Positions 21,791 through 32,506 of a stretch of 44,418 bases of DNA are shown here, piece after piece. The stretch spans positions 2,249 to 46,666 of the forward strand of contig NW_003546348.1 of the NCBI RefSeq assembly GCF_000090795.2, in the 5' to 3' direction. The translations under genes and the position numbers were made by a program. Within the stretch, counting starts at the first letter, position 1, and the number at the start of each line of letters is the position of its first letter. The notes under the pieces were generated by a model, which was not told the DNA's origin, searched no databases, and was given only the letters and a program-made list of their open reading frames with translations. The DNA comes from Amphimedon queenslandica. Taxonomy: Eukaryota > Porifera > Demospongiae > Haplosclerida > Niphatidae.

Positions 21791-24700
21791 TCATAATGAT
21801 GCCATCTCAGTGAGATTTTGCAAATAGGACTGGGCCTCTTTCGAAAGATGAGGCAATGTCTTTTGACACTTTTCTATCACTCCAGTATCCTGAACCAGTG
21901 GAAGTAATGATACTAAAGAAAAGAATTATATATAGTATTTGGATATAAATCAATCTAATGATTGGCTCTCACTGTTATAAGAGACTTGTTGATAGAGTGC
22001 ATAAGATGCCCACATTTGGACTTTGGATGATTTTGTGTGATCAGCCAATACAGAGAGCAAGCAACCAGTAACTGATTCTCTTAAAGCTTCTTCCTGAAGC
22101 ACCTCTGCACATAACAAATATCATAATTATCATGTTAGTCAGTACTGTATGTCGTACCATGAGACACTACTTCAGATAAAGCCTTGCAGACTCCTACAGC
22201 GACATCAGGGTTATCTGAATGAATATTAGCTGAATTAATGATTGCTGTAACTACATCTTTCATCAAGCCTCCATTAATCCGGGCAGCAACTGGAAAGAAA
22301 AAAGGCAATGCCACTTAATACCTTGCAAGACATTTTCCTTTCTCCTTACCATCTATGAGTGACAAAGTAATGAAGGAGAGACCATAGGTTTGTATCTCTA
22401 TGTTATGCGATTGAAGCATCATTACATTCACTGCTTCCTTCAGTACATTCTCAAAACCAACAGATAGCTCATCTCCAGCACCTTGAGAAAAATATCAAAT
22501 TATTGTAGTGTACATGAACTACAATTATTTCTATCATAACTCACTGGTGATTGAAGCTGATATTGATGCAAGCGTATTAAGCAACGCTAGGCACATTGAC
22601 TCGTGGTCTCCATACAACTGAAGAGTTGTAGTAAAATGAGGAAACAGTTTCGCATTCAACAAAGCATCACCAAGTGACACGTCTTTTAAAAAGAAAAAAA
22701 TATTAACAATAATTGTAATCTTTTATATCGTAATTTCTTTTCTTTTACTCACCAAGTCTAACCAGGTTAGCAAGAGCTTGAGTCCCATTCAGCTGGACCC
22801 TCTGACTGTGAGGGTAAAGCTTAAGCACATTAACAATACACTGACAGACAGCAAGAGATAACTCTGCCTCCGATCGGAAAAAGGATCCTCCTTTCTTCAA
22901 ACTCTGGAACATAATGTACTTCATAACCCGAGATCCCAGCTCAACGAGCTCCAAATCATCAATGAATTGATTAATGTTCTTAACCAAAGCCTCAAGATCT
23001 GTCGGGTGCGTCAGTACCCAGTAACCTTGCTTTAAGAAGTCAAGAAGGACATACATCGAGGACACAACGTCTTCCAATCGCCCCAAAGAGTCGTGAAGAG
23101 TATCAAGTGCCTCTTGGACCGGGTCGACCTCTTGAGAAAGGTAAGGACTGGCTCCCTCTCTCTCTTCCCCCAGTCCAAATAAGGAAGGAGAGGAGGACGA
23201 GAGAGATATGGAGCCTCTCAGAGATGAAAGAGTGTCGACTGCCCTTCCTCCCTCTTCCTCTCTGTCCTGTTCTTCCAGTCCATCCTCTAATCTATGTATA
23301 CCATCAGGCACTGATATACACCTCTCTATTGCCTGGGGGACTTCTAATAAAATAGACTGGGCTGGCCCTATGGGTGTGACTTGAGTAGGTGTGGCATTAC
23401 TATTAGTGGAAGTGCTGTTGCGTCCATCAATGACAGAAGGGATGACGTCAAATTCGGAGTTTGGATCAATAGGAGGCAATGACTCGATGAGTGTTGGTAT
23501 AATATCATATTCTCCAGCTGTACCTCCATCATTAGCTGGTGTTGCAGCTGACAGTGGGCCAGTGGGTGATGACGGATTGACAGGTGTCATGTTCTCCTGA
23601 GAGAGTAATAACTCGGGGTAGTGAGTAGGAGAGATTAAGAAAGAGCCTTCTTGTGAGACTTTCTTTTCGTCAGGCATCCTCAGGCTAACTGGTCTTTGCT
23701 TCCTCGGGGGTGGAGGGGTTCTCCCTCTCGCGCTGCCCCTCTTTGTGTTCATCTTACCAAAGTTCTTGCGGCTCCTCATAAGAGTCGAGGCACGAGTAAA
23801 TGGCATCTGTACCCTCCGCACCAATTCCGATGGGCGTCTCCTTAGTGGAACAGGAGGTGTGATCTCTTCCGGTTCTGCAAGATACTCGTCAAGCGAGTCG
23901 TAGAGTCTCTTGGCCATGAGCTGAGTGAAACCATGACGGCAGAGCTTTGCCTCATCAACATGAACCAAATCCTCTAGTGAGTAGATACCTATGACACAGG
24001 GTAAGGTTTAAAAACATGAAATTTGGTTGCATTCTTTAAATGGTCATAACTTTAAAAATTTTTGTTGGAATCGGCTCAAACTTTCTACGCAGCATAAGGA
24101 CATCAATATGCATCAAAAAATATAATAAAAACTGGGGGTAATTTCGGAGCCATTTTTTGGAAAAAACCATGGGCTATAGTACAGGGAAATTTTCAGATTT
24201 TGACCCATTTCTTTAAGTGGCTATAACTTGAAAAATTGAAGTCGGAATTGGCTCAAACTTTCTACGCAGCATAAGGACATCAATATGTATCAGAATATGT
24301 AATAAAAATTGGGAGTGATTTTGGAGCCATTTTTTGGAAAAAATCATGGGCTATAGTACAGGGTATTTTCCCATTTTAAAACTGGCTATATTTCGTAAAG
24401 TTTGAGCTAAATTTCTGGGCTACATAACTCAAAAATTTAGCTCAAACTTCACAAAATGTAATACAAATTAGGAGTAATTTTGGGGCCATTTTTTTGAAAA
24501 TACAATTAGTTTTATAATATTCATGATATCAAAACAATACATAATGACACTATAGTAATTTATTCTATAGTGATAGCTTCTCAAGCTCCAGGAATGATCA
24601 CCAGTTAATTCAATCCCATAATGAGATTATTGCAACATAAACTACTGCAGGTGGATGGATGTACATGTATAGGATATTATAATAGGGTCAGGTGTTACTG

Positions 24701-25087
24701 TGTGAAGCCATTAATACTACAAACCCAACCACAGGATTACAACATCACTCTCCCCTTCTTGGTCAATTAGGTAAAGAATGAACAATGCCTGCATCTATTA
24801 CAGACAATGTATGTAGCCTACTCATTACAGCGCAGACACTGAGACTCACCAGCTAGTCTTAGTCTATATTCCAGTCCTCCTAAGTTACAGTGCCTCAGGA
24901 ATCCCTTTAGTGTTCTGTCCAAAGAATGATGCTCTGTCGTCTTGACGGGATTCAGTAGAGCCTGAAGAGCCTGTGCTGATGCAGGCGGTTGAACGGTGTA
25001 CTTGTTACCGGGAGAGATAGCCCCGGGACGGCCAGGGAGACCTCTAGAAGCAGCATCAGTTCCTTCTCTACCTTGATTAGCTCCCAT
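21791..25087 (-). CDS. SAM-like plus armadillo/HEAT-repeat protein
   Basis: Seven exons join in frame to 709 residues: 25087-24850, 23988-22753, 22682-22545, 22481-22350, 22289-22158, 22104-21973, 21912-21791. Residues about 55-110 look like a SAM-type helical domain (FLRHCNLGGLEYRLRLAG, then GIYSLEDLVHVDEAKLCRHG), spanning the first splice junction. A basic, Pro-rich and then acidic disordered region follows. The last ~330 residues are helical repeats (SQRVQLNGTQALANLVRL and similar) of the armadillo/HEAT type. Exons 3-6 are 138, 132, 132 and 132 bp, all starting and ending in phase 1, one repeat each. No TIR or kinase domain is present, so it is not SARM1. Its function is unknown; a scaffold role is a guess. 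Intron 1 holds dispersed repeats. Confidence 0.82.
24030..24530. repeat. Dispersed repeat, subfamily I, inverse orientation
   Basis: About two and a half tandem copies in intron 1 (23989-24849) of the ARM-repeat gene, reverse-complementary to those at 7600-8160. Shared words are ggctcaaactttctacgcag, ggagccattttttgg and catgggctatagtacaggg. The rest of the intron, to 24849, shows nothing recognisable. Confidence 0.9.
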
Positions 25088-25197
25088 TGTTAGGTTTTCT
25101 TTAAGTTAAAGTTTAGGCGTAACCAAAACTGATGCGGGCGTGGTTTTTACATGGGCGTGGGTTTTTTTACATGGGCGTGGTTGTTTATAAATAAAAT
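25088..25197. promoter_or_regulatory. 110-bp bidirectional promoter with three GGGCGTGG boxes
   Basis: Start codons of the ARM-repeat gene (-) and the bHLH gene (+) are 110 bp apart. GGGCGTGG occurs three times (25136-25143, 25153-25160, 25173-25180) at 17 and 20 bp spacing, matching Sp/KLF-type sites. Its position makes it the only plausible core promoter for both genes. Confidence 0.7.
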
Positions 25198-26743
25198 ATG
25201 GCAGGAAAAAGGTAAGTCCTTTTTACTATTCTCTCTCATTTTATTTGTTATATAAGACCAAAAAGAACAGAGGTTGAAGAAAATGATGAAATGCTTGAAA
25301 CTAAGAAAATTGCTCATAATATTGGTTAGTAAAAGACTCTTGTATTGTTAATAGTAACAAATATAATGTAAAATAATATTAAAAATTCTCTCTCTCTCTT
25401 TTAGTTGAGTGTCGACGTAAACATAAAATAGCTCGGTCTATTGCTACTCTTTCTAGTCTTGTCTGTCCTTGTGACTGTGGGAAAGAGGTGACATACATGT
25501 ACATGTACCATAGATAATAATCTATGTATGTACCAACAAGTACATGTATCTAAACCAAAACAAGAAGTAATGCTGTAGCAATTTTGATCAGGACCAGTTC
25601 AAACTTGCTACACAACATAAGAACATGTATATGCATCAGAAAGTATTATTTAAAAATGGAGAATTATCTCCTAGTCATTTTTTGCAAAATTTGGCCAAAC
25701 ACTATGCACTATAGTACAGGAACTTTGATTCAATTTTGTAACTCTTGTTATGAATTTTTAGTTAGCATAAGTATCTAAAAGTATGACAATTAATGCAATT
25801 TTGATGCTTGTCTTTTTGCATCTATAGACAAGAGCTGATGTGTTACAGAGGGCAGTTAATAAAATTGAAGAACTAGAGAAAAGCAATAAAGAATTGAGAG
25901 ATGTCATTGAAGGAAAGTCAACTGGTAGGAATTATCTGATCAACTACCAGAGGTATCACCTCAAAATTATCACTTCTCTCTTTCATAGATAATCTTCATC
26001 AATCAGAGTCATATCTGCAGTCAAAACTAGCCATAGCACTAGTGGACCACCTCTCTTTACTTATATCTATCAATCAACAAAAAGAAGACTATGTCTCAAC
26101 TATAGCTGATACCCATCTAGCATCAAGTCCTGAGGAAGATGGCACTCAAGTTATTCCTTCCTCCAAGCACATGTATGGAGAAACAAGTTCAAGCAATGAA
26201 ACAAGACTGGGATCCTTTACTGTCGAGAATCTTCTCGAATCTACTAGTACAAATTATGATCGAGCAAATTGTTTGTCACACGATATGACTAGTCTGGCAG
26301 CCAGTAGTTCCATGACAACAAGAGATAATATATCGATGGGTATAGTACCAGTAACCGATTGTATTGGATCTCCTCTTATTAATGGGATTAGTGCCCCGCC
26401 TACTTCATCTTGGCTTCCGTATGCTTTCCCCTCACGTCACCAATACCAGCCAGTTATTGACAGTGATTGGACACACCCACCAAACCAAGTCCATTGTCGT
26501 TTTGAAACTCCTGGAGAACCTGTTTATTATCATACTGAACCGTGTAGAACTCAGTCGTTGATTCCATCGTCTCCTCAATCTGTTTGGAGACCTTATAATG
26601 ACCTCACAATCAACCCACAGCTGGGCTCTGCTCCTCTTCCTCCTCCCACTACTGCCAATGGATACAATCAAACTCCTTCCACTCAGCTTCCTAATTCCAG
26701 TTCATTTCTTGTCGGCCAGTTGCTTGAAAATATTCTGCAATGA
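25198..26743 (+). CDS. USF/MITF-like bHLH transcription factor
   Basis: Five exons, 25198-25211, 25257-25324, 25405-25487, 25828-25924 and 25989-26743, join in frame to 338 residues. The N-terminus is a class B type bHLH: basic region and helix 1 AHNIVECRRKHKIARSIATL, loop CPCDCGKE, and helix 2 TRADVLQRAVNKIEELEKSN running into a short leucine-zipper-like KELRDVI. It resembles USF (HNEVERRRRDKI). The basic region keeps His, Glu and the Arg pair, but the Arg after the Glu is Cys. The factor should bind E-boxes in the nucleus. The remaining ~250 residues are Ser/Pro/Gln-rich, like an activation region. Exon 1 codes only four and two-thirds codons. A poly(A) signal follows at 26808. Confidence 0.85.
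25565..25740. repeat. Dispersed repeat, subfamily II, in bHLH intron
   Basis: One inverse-orientation copy in intron 3 (25488-25827) of the bHLH gene: ttgctacacaacataagaac, catgtatatgcatcag, tttggccaaacac and an imperfect palindrome (cactatagtacagg). Confidence 0.85.
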
Positions 26744-26807
26744 TTCATTGTTTATTTTTAGTTCATCTTTTATGTTTTTAACACTCCTTTTTTCACTCCT
26801 TGAAAAC

Positions 26808-26813
26808 AATAAA
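26808..26813 (+). terminator. Poly(A) signal of the bHLH gene
   Basis: AATAAA 65 nt after the stop codon, followed by a T-rich stretch. Confidence 0.7.
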
Positions 26814-26964
26814 TATTTTTTAAAAATAATTTAAAAGGCAATGCATAAATTTGCAACACTTTTTAAATCAAAGTGAGTAGGCGATTCAATAGAGGTGTGG
26901 CTATAGGTGTGGCCTTTCATGCTCTGTCTTGCTGCTTTTTCAAACTCGATTTCGAGATCAAGAT

Positions 26965-27270
26965 ATGCCCCAATACGTTCTTATTACTACACAGATAAGA
27001 CTAGAAAATGGTCCCACGATTTGCGGAGATGAGTTAAGCGACCCAGTACTAATGGCTAAACTGGATGCACAGCTAGTGAGGGATGCTGGAAATCCATTGT
27101 ATGTGAAAATTAAAAAAAAATTATAATTAATTTTTTTCACCAGTCAAGTCTACTCCAGCCCCCACCCACCTCGTGTTATACTCAACAAGTTAGCGTGTGA
27201 AGGTTTCAGGGTAGTCTCCATGGCCGGGATCGGACAGACGTGCATTTGGACACTTTATTTAGAAAATTAG
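26965..27270 (+). CDS. GCHFR: GTP cyclohydrolase I feedback regulatory protein
   Basis: Two exons, 26965-27098 and 27144-27270, joined through a 45-bp intron, give 86 residues against 84 in mammals. The protein matches GFRP end to end: ITTQIRLENGPTICGDELSD in exon 1, then GNPFQVYSSPHPPRVILNKL across the junction and GFRVVSMAGIGQT in exon 2. GFRP forms pentamers that clamp GTP cyclohydrolase I and mediate inhibition by tetrahydrobiopterin and stimulation by phenylalanine. The splice is phase 2 and rebuilds Phe at the junction, matching the mammalian residue. Two ggtgtgg boxes (26894-26912) lie upstream. The gene converges on GALM, with 123 bp between the stop codons. It is small and split, and easily missed by annotation. 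Confidence 0.95.
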
Positions 27271-27393
27271 ACAATTCAAAAAAAACTAGCCATTGAACAC
27301 ATTTTTATGTTCTTAATTAAGCATCAAATAATAACAGCAAAAAAATACAAATTTTTGGTTTGTCAAGAGCAAAAAAAAGATGCAGCACAGATC

Positions 27394-29092
27394 TCATCTG
27401 GTACAAGTAAACCTCCAAACTGTTTTACTGTAATATTCTTGGCCTGGACAGAGAAGCGTGGATGGAAACCTTGGCTGCAGGGAAAAAATAATATATAGCT
27501 AGAATAAAGCTTCACATGCCATATAGTCACAATGTAAAATTATTTTAAAACACGTGCAAGCATCAATGCATAAAATATATATAATATCATTAATTGGGAC
27601 CTGGTTAATAGCATTTGGGTGCTTCTGAGTCTCAAGGCACAATCCGGTATACTTAAGTATCGGACTGCCATCCAATCCATTCACAGAGCCATCAAGATAT
27701 CCTCCCTGGTACAACTGGACACAAGGCTGATTGGTATACACTTCAAGACAATTGCCAGTAGTTGGTTCTTCTAACCTGTAAAGGATTACATTATAGTGTA
27801 TCATCATAGATTGCTGTGCTTTTACTTTGCAGTATATTTGAGGTTGGGATCTGACTCTAAGGTTGGCGTAGCATTGATGCAAAAGTTGTTATCGTAGCCA
27901 ACGTCTGAGGCTTGTTGATATCTCTCTCCAATTGTATGAGAAGAAAGGAAATCTAACGGAGTTCCCCTCACAGAAGCAAGATCACCTAATTTAAGACACA
28001 AGTCAACATGTATGTATATGCATCAGAAAATGTGATAAAAAATACGCTGTATGATGTAGTACCAAGATAGTACATAAAGTCTTTGGCCAAATTTTGGAGC
28101 AACTATAAATTTTTTTTAATTCGTAAAAAATCCAATTTTAATTGGAATCAGCTCAAACTTGCTATTAAAGGTTGTGGCTTGAACTTATTTATTTGATTAG
28201 TGCAAAAACTTTTTTGGCTGATTATGCCTTTTAAATGCATGCCCCAATGCTGCTATTACATTATTTTATACTAACATTAGCACTATAAACCCATATCTGC
28301 TCATGAAATAACATTCATAATTATGATCAAGTACTAACCAGTTGGTACTAAGTTATCATCAGTAGGAGTATAATTATCAGCATTCAATGTGAGGGTGTGT
28401 CCTAATATATCACCCTATGAAAAATAAGCAACCCTCCCTTAGCAACACACACACACATACCTGTCCTGCAAGATTAAAGTAAGTATGGTTAGTCAAATTG
28501 ACAGGAGTGGGTTTATCAGTGCTTGCACGATACTCTATGATCAGCTCATTATTAGGAGTGACAGTATAGGTAGCAGTAACAGAGAGGTTTCCAGGATAGC
28601 CTTGATCACTATCAGGGCTTAAGAGAGAATATGTGACAGATGTTTCACTTTGAGCTGTCACCCTCCATGTCAACTGGAAAAATCGTAAATACAAAATGCA
28701 AATAGTTAAAACTTACTTTGTTAAAGCCCACAAACCCTCCATGGAGATGATTGGGGGCTACGTTGGCAGAAATTGGGTATTCGACCCCTCCAATAGTAAA
28801 TGCAGCATTAGCTGTCCTGTTAGTACAGCGGCCCACAGTACAGCCAATATAAAGACTATTTACAGAATAATCTTAAAGAAAAAATGTTATTTTCTTCTCT
28901 CCCCTCCCCCATACCTTACCCTCTAAATCCTTATAGCCCAATACTACATGCGTTCTAAAGAGACAATAATGACATTCGGAGTATCTGATGGTACTCTACT
29001 CACCCGTTGGGTAGTTTAATGTCAGTTACACTAGCTCCAGTAGAGAATGTGGAAACAGAGAAGCCATTTGCATTTGCCAAGGTGATCGCCAT
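27394..29092 (-). CDS. GALM: Galactose mutarotase (aldose 1-epimerase)
   Basis: Eight exons join in frame to 327 residues: 29092-29004, 28954-28920, 28871-28717, 28673-28461, 28414-28339, 27985-27826, 27775-27601, 27474-27394. The enzyme interconverts alpha and beta anomers of galactose and glucose in the cytosol, feeding the Leloir pathway. Family landmarks: THVVLGYKDLE, NRTANAAF, NHLHGGFVGFNK (catalytic-site His), NLTNHTYFNLAGQ (second His), GYDNNFCI (Asp) and LEVYTNQPCVQLY. The general-base glutamate is in YTGLCLETQKHPNA. The end, PRFPSTLLCPGQEY, matches mammalian GALM and fixes the last splice. The donor of exon 7 (gtccca) is weak. A GGCGTGG box lies 25-31 bp upstream of the ATG. Confidence 0.95.
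28020..28180. repeat. Dispersed repeat fragment in GALM intron
   Basis: Partial inverse copy in the intron between exons 5 and 6 (27986-28338): gcatcagaaaatgtgat, aaagtctttggccaaatttt, attggaatcagctcaaactt. It has no intact palindrome. Confidence 0.75.
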
Positions 29093-29202
29093 TGTTGTAT
29101 GCAGCATGCAAATAAAGGCGTGGCTCATTAATATAGATGCATCATTAATCTCTAGCTAAAATAATTATTAATTCTGCAATAAATAAAATATTGTTATTAT
29201 TA

Positions 29203-30661
29203 TTATTTTGCATGCTCCTTTGAATCTTCCCATCTCTTCAATGCCAGCCTATCCCACCCATCAAACCACTTATCAACAATATAATGAATGAGAGCTGTTG
29301 TTCCCATTATGACAGCCATCAGCAGTGGGACTTGTATCCAGCAATAGACAAAAGCTGCACCTGACATTATCCAAATTCCTATTAATAGTTTCATCCATTG
29401 TCTAAATTTAAATGTCTCTCTCAAAACTGGGCCAGGGAAAGAACTGGTTTCATAAAACTGCTTCAGTAGTTCATCTTTTTCACGCCATCTCTTCTTTAAC
29501 CATTCACCTAACTCTTCATCTGATGAAGGCAGACTTGATGATGGATGATACTTCATGTGAATATGAATTTCTTTTGGCAGGTCACCTGTTGGAAGTTGCA
29601 CTCCTCCAAAAGGACCAGCATATGCACATTGTCCAGGGTTTCCTTTATAGCCAATTGTCATTTCATAGACATCAGCTTTTCCATTGTGTCCAGACCTACA
29701 AGCTTGTACACATGCAGCAAACCCTTTTACTCTTGGATGAAGCAGATACTTATGTGGTATCAGACCTTTGCTTTGTGCATATTCCATATCAGCCTTTTTA
29801 CTAGCTTTTGTCAGCACGTTACCCTCGGGATAAATAATCACGTGAATTGGAGGACCTGTTGCAAGCAGATAATGTATCATTTTATTAATGTGGACTAGAT
29901 CCTTATTCCAGTCTCGTTTAATGAAAATAAAATGGTGCATTTGTTTCAGCCAGCCAACATAAACATGAGTATGTCGAAATCTTTCCGTTGTAAGTGGAAT
30001 GGATAAATAAGTACTACCAATGTGAATGAAGCCCCTGATAAAGCTATGGAGATCAAACAAGGACCCATGATTGGATATTATAACTGAGGGCGTATGCTTA
30101 GAAGGCACACGGTTGAAGTCGCCATATATTACAAACTTGACTCTACAAACTTGATCTGTGTATAGAGTAATAAAATAATATGAATTTAGATTTCTATAAA
30201 TCTTGACACTAGATGTACTCTGCCAATGTTTATGGTACAGCATGCATAGGCCATGGATAATGGCCTTTATTCTTTTATTAAGTGCTTGCATCTAAATCTA
30301 TTATGTATGCCTTAGTTTTGTGCTATGTAAAAGATAGCTCAGAACACAAGCCTGCTTGTGCTTGTATTTTATAAGCATGCATGCATCATCATGTTTCTTA
30401 CCTAATACACACTGCAGCATTGAGTACAGCAAAAGTTGGAAATTATGTAAAAAATATAGGATAGATTAAGAATAGTCAAAATGTGAATCATGCACTTACT
30501 GCCATCAATCCAAACCACGAACGTGAGACAATGAGTCCAGTATACTTTCTACTGAGCCTTGGAGAGAATGGAAAGAGAATTATAGCTGGTACCTCTAGCA
30601 CCAAACTGCATATGATGAGACAAGGGCACAAAGAGAGCCAAAAGAGCAAGGACTTGTTCAT
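29203..30661 (-). CDS. LCLAT1/AGPAT-type acyltransferase A
   Basis: Exons 30661-30500, a 10-nt microexon 30411-30402, and 30155-29203 join in frame to 374 residues. The PlsC acyltransferase motif NHGSLFD (HX4D) is intact, and motif III reads YPEGN rather than FPEGT. LHPRVKGF, then HIHMKYHPSSSLPSSDEELG and KKRWREKDELL match the LCLAT1 family, which acylates lysocardiolipin or lysophosphatidate at ER/mitochondrial membranes. Hydrophobic helices lie at the N-terminus (LLFWLSLCPCLIICSLVL) and C-terminus (LLIGIWIMSGAAFVYCW). Without the microexon the two large exons are out of phase; with it, the spacing matches human LCLAT1. This copy has one long 3' exon, unlike copy C. It is the first of three tandem minus-strand paralogues. 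Confidence 0.88.
30402..30411 (-). other. 10-nt microexon of acyltransferase A
   Basis: Minus-strand sequence ctgcag|TGTGTATTAG|gtaaga. It enters at phase 0 and leaves at phase 1, encoding Cys-Val-Leu plus the first base of Asp, and links FGLMA to DQVCRVKF. It is required for the frame. Confidence 0.85.
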
Positions 30662-30823
30662 TTTGAGCACTAGTGCAGCAGAATAGGAGTAACTTCAATA
30701 ATGAATTTAATGAAAATTAATTAGATCTATTATTAGAAAAATTAATTATGAAAGGATTTAATATTGTTTAATAAATAACAATAATAAATAAAGCTAGGTC
30801 TAGTTATAATAATCAGAGCCTAG

Positions 30824-32301
30824 TTACTTCATTTTTTTTGAACGCTCCCACCTCCTTAGCGCTACCCTCTCCCACCCATCAAACCGCTTATCAACAATAT
30901 AATGAATGAGAGCTGTCGTTCCCATTATAACAGCCATCAGCAGTGGGACTTTTATCCAAAAGTAGACCACAGCTCCAATCAAAACGGCCCAAATTCCTAT
31001 TGCAAGCCACATTTCAAGCTTTTTCATCAAGCTTTCTTTTTGTACAGGACCAGGAAATGATTTTGTTTTATGAAACTGCACCAGTAGCTCATCCTTTGCA
31101 CGCCATCTCTGGTATAGCCATTCACCTAGCTCTTCATCTGATGAAGGCAGGCTTGATGATGGATGATACTTGATATGAAAATGAACTTCTTGTGGTAATT
31201 CACCGGTAGGAAGTTGTATGCCTCCAAATGGGCCTTTGTATGCACAATTACCAGTCCTTCCTTTATAAGCTACAGTAACCTCGCATATTTCAAATGGGGC
31301 CCCTCCAGATCTGCAGGTTTGTACACAAGCAATGAATCCCTTTAGCTTGGGGTGTAATAAATGCTTGAATGTAGCCAAACCTTTACTCTCTGCATACTCT
31401 TTGTCTTCCTTTTTAAAAGCCTCACTTGGTATTTTACCTTCAGGATAAATGACAACATCTACCGAGGAACAAGTTTCAAGTAGATACCGTATGGACTTGT
31501 CTATGTGCACGCGATCTTTTATCCAATCTTTCTTGACAAATATGAAATGATGCATCTGTTTCAGCCAGCCTAGGTAGATGTGAGAGCGTCGAAATCTTTC
31601 CGTTGTTATAGGGAAAGTTTGAGATGGTCGCTCAATGTCAAACATTCCTCTTATGAGGCAGTGCAAATCGAATAAAGTTCCATGATTAGAAACAATAATG
31701 ACAGGGTTCTTCTTCACATTTTGATGATTAAAGTCACCATAGACAAAAAAGTTAACTCCACAAATCTGATCTATATAAAGATAGTTGATGTGTGAAGTTA
31801 GATAATTACTATAATAAGCACATGCANNNNNNNNNNNNNNNNNNNNNNNNNNNNNNNNNNNNNNNNNNNNNNNNNNNNNNNNNNNNNNNNNNNNNNNNNN
31901 NNNNNNNNNNNNNNNNNNNNNNNNNNNNNNNNNNNNNNNNNNNNNNNNNNNNNNNNNNNNNNNNNNNNNNNNNNNNNNNNNNNNNNNNNNNNNNNNNNNN
32001 NNNNNNNNNNNNNNNNNNNNNNNNNNNNNNNNNNNNNNNNNNNNNNNNNNNNNNNNNNNNNNNNNNNNNNNNNNNNNNNNNNNNNNNNNNNNNNNNNNNN
32101 NNNNNNNNNNNNNNNNNNNNNNNNNNNNNNNNNNNNNNNNNNNNNNNNNNNNNNNNNNNNNNNNNNNNNNNNNNNNNNNNNNNNNNNNNNNNNNNNNNNN
32201 NNNNNNNNNNNNNNNNNNNNNNNNNNNNNNNNNNNNNNNNNNNNNNNNNNNNNAATAAGACAGGGGCAAAGAGATAACCAAAAAACAAGGGTCTTGTACA
32301 T
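30824..32301 (-). CDS. LCLAT1/AGPAT-type acyltransferase B (interrupted by gap)
   Basis: The 5' exon starts at 32301 (MYKTLVFWLSLCPCL) and runs into a 427-base run of N at 32253; the 3' exon is 31770-30824. The visible protein is very close to copy A: NHGTLFD (HX4D intact), YPEGK at motif III, then GPFGGIQLPTGELPQEVHFH and YHPSSSLPSSDEEL. The acceptor at 31771-31772 needs one preceding base, exactly as in copy A, so a 10-nt microexon is expected inside the gap. The final ~55 residues are almost identical to copy A, including GTTALIHYIVDK, which indicates recent duplication or gene conversion. Full length would be about 370 residues. It is an incomplete assembly, not a pseudogene on present evidence. 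Confidence 0.85.
31827..32253. other. Assembly gap, 427 N
   Basis: Run of N within acyltransferase B. It hides the end of exon 1, an expected 10-nt microexon and the flanking introns. Frames crossing it are artefacts. Confidence 1.
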
Positions 32302-32506
32302 CTTGTACTGAATGCTTTTTACAAAAGTACCTACAAAATATACTGTGTTTTTGTGTATTATATAAAAAAAAGGAAACAGGGTGGAGCAGTGAGCATCAGT
32401 GCACTTTGCAGGCTACTTACACAGGAATTACTACTACATTAGAAAGAGTAAGAAAAATTAATTTTGTTGAAAAAATATTAGCTATTGAAGATAAATTACA
32501 ATAGTC

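Noticed and set aside
166-29092. A carbohydrate-metabolism gene cluster (glycogen phosphorylase, glucosylceramidase, GALM)
   Set aside because: The genes are up to 28 kb apart, act in different compartments, and are separated by unrelated genes; this is probably chance.
31792-32301. Open frames spanning the N run on both strands
   Set aside because: They are open only because N codons contain no stops; just the parts outside 31827-32253 are usable.
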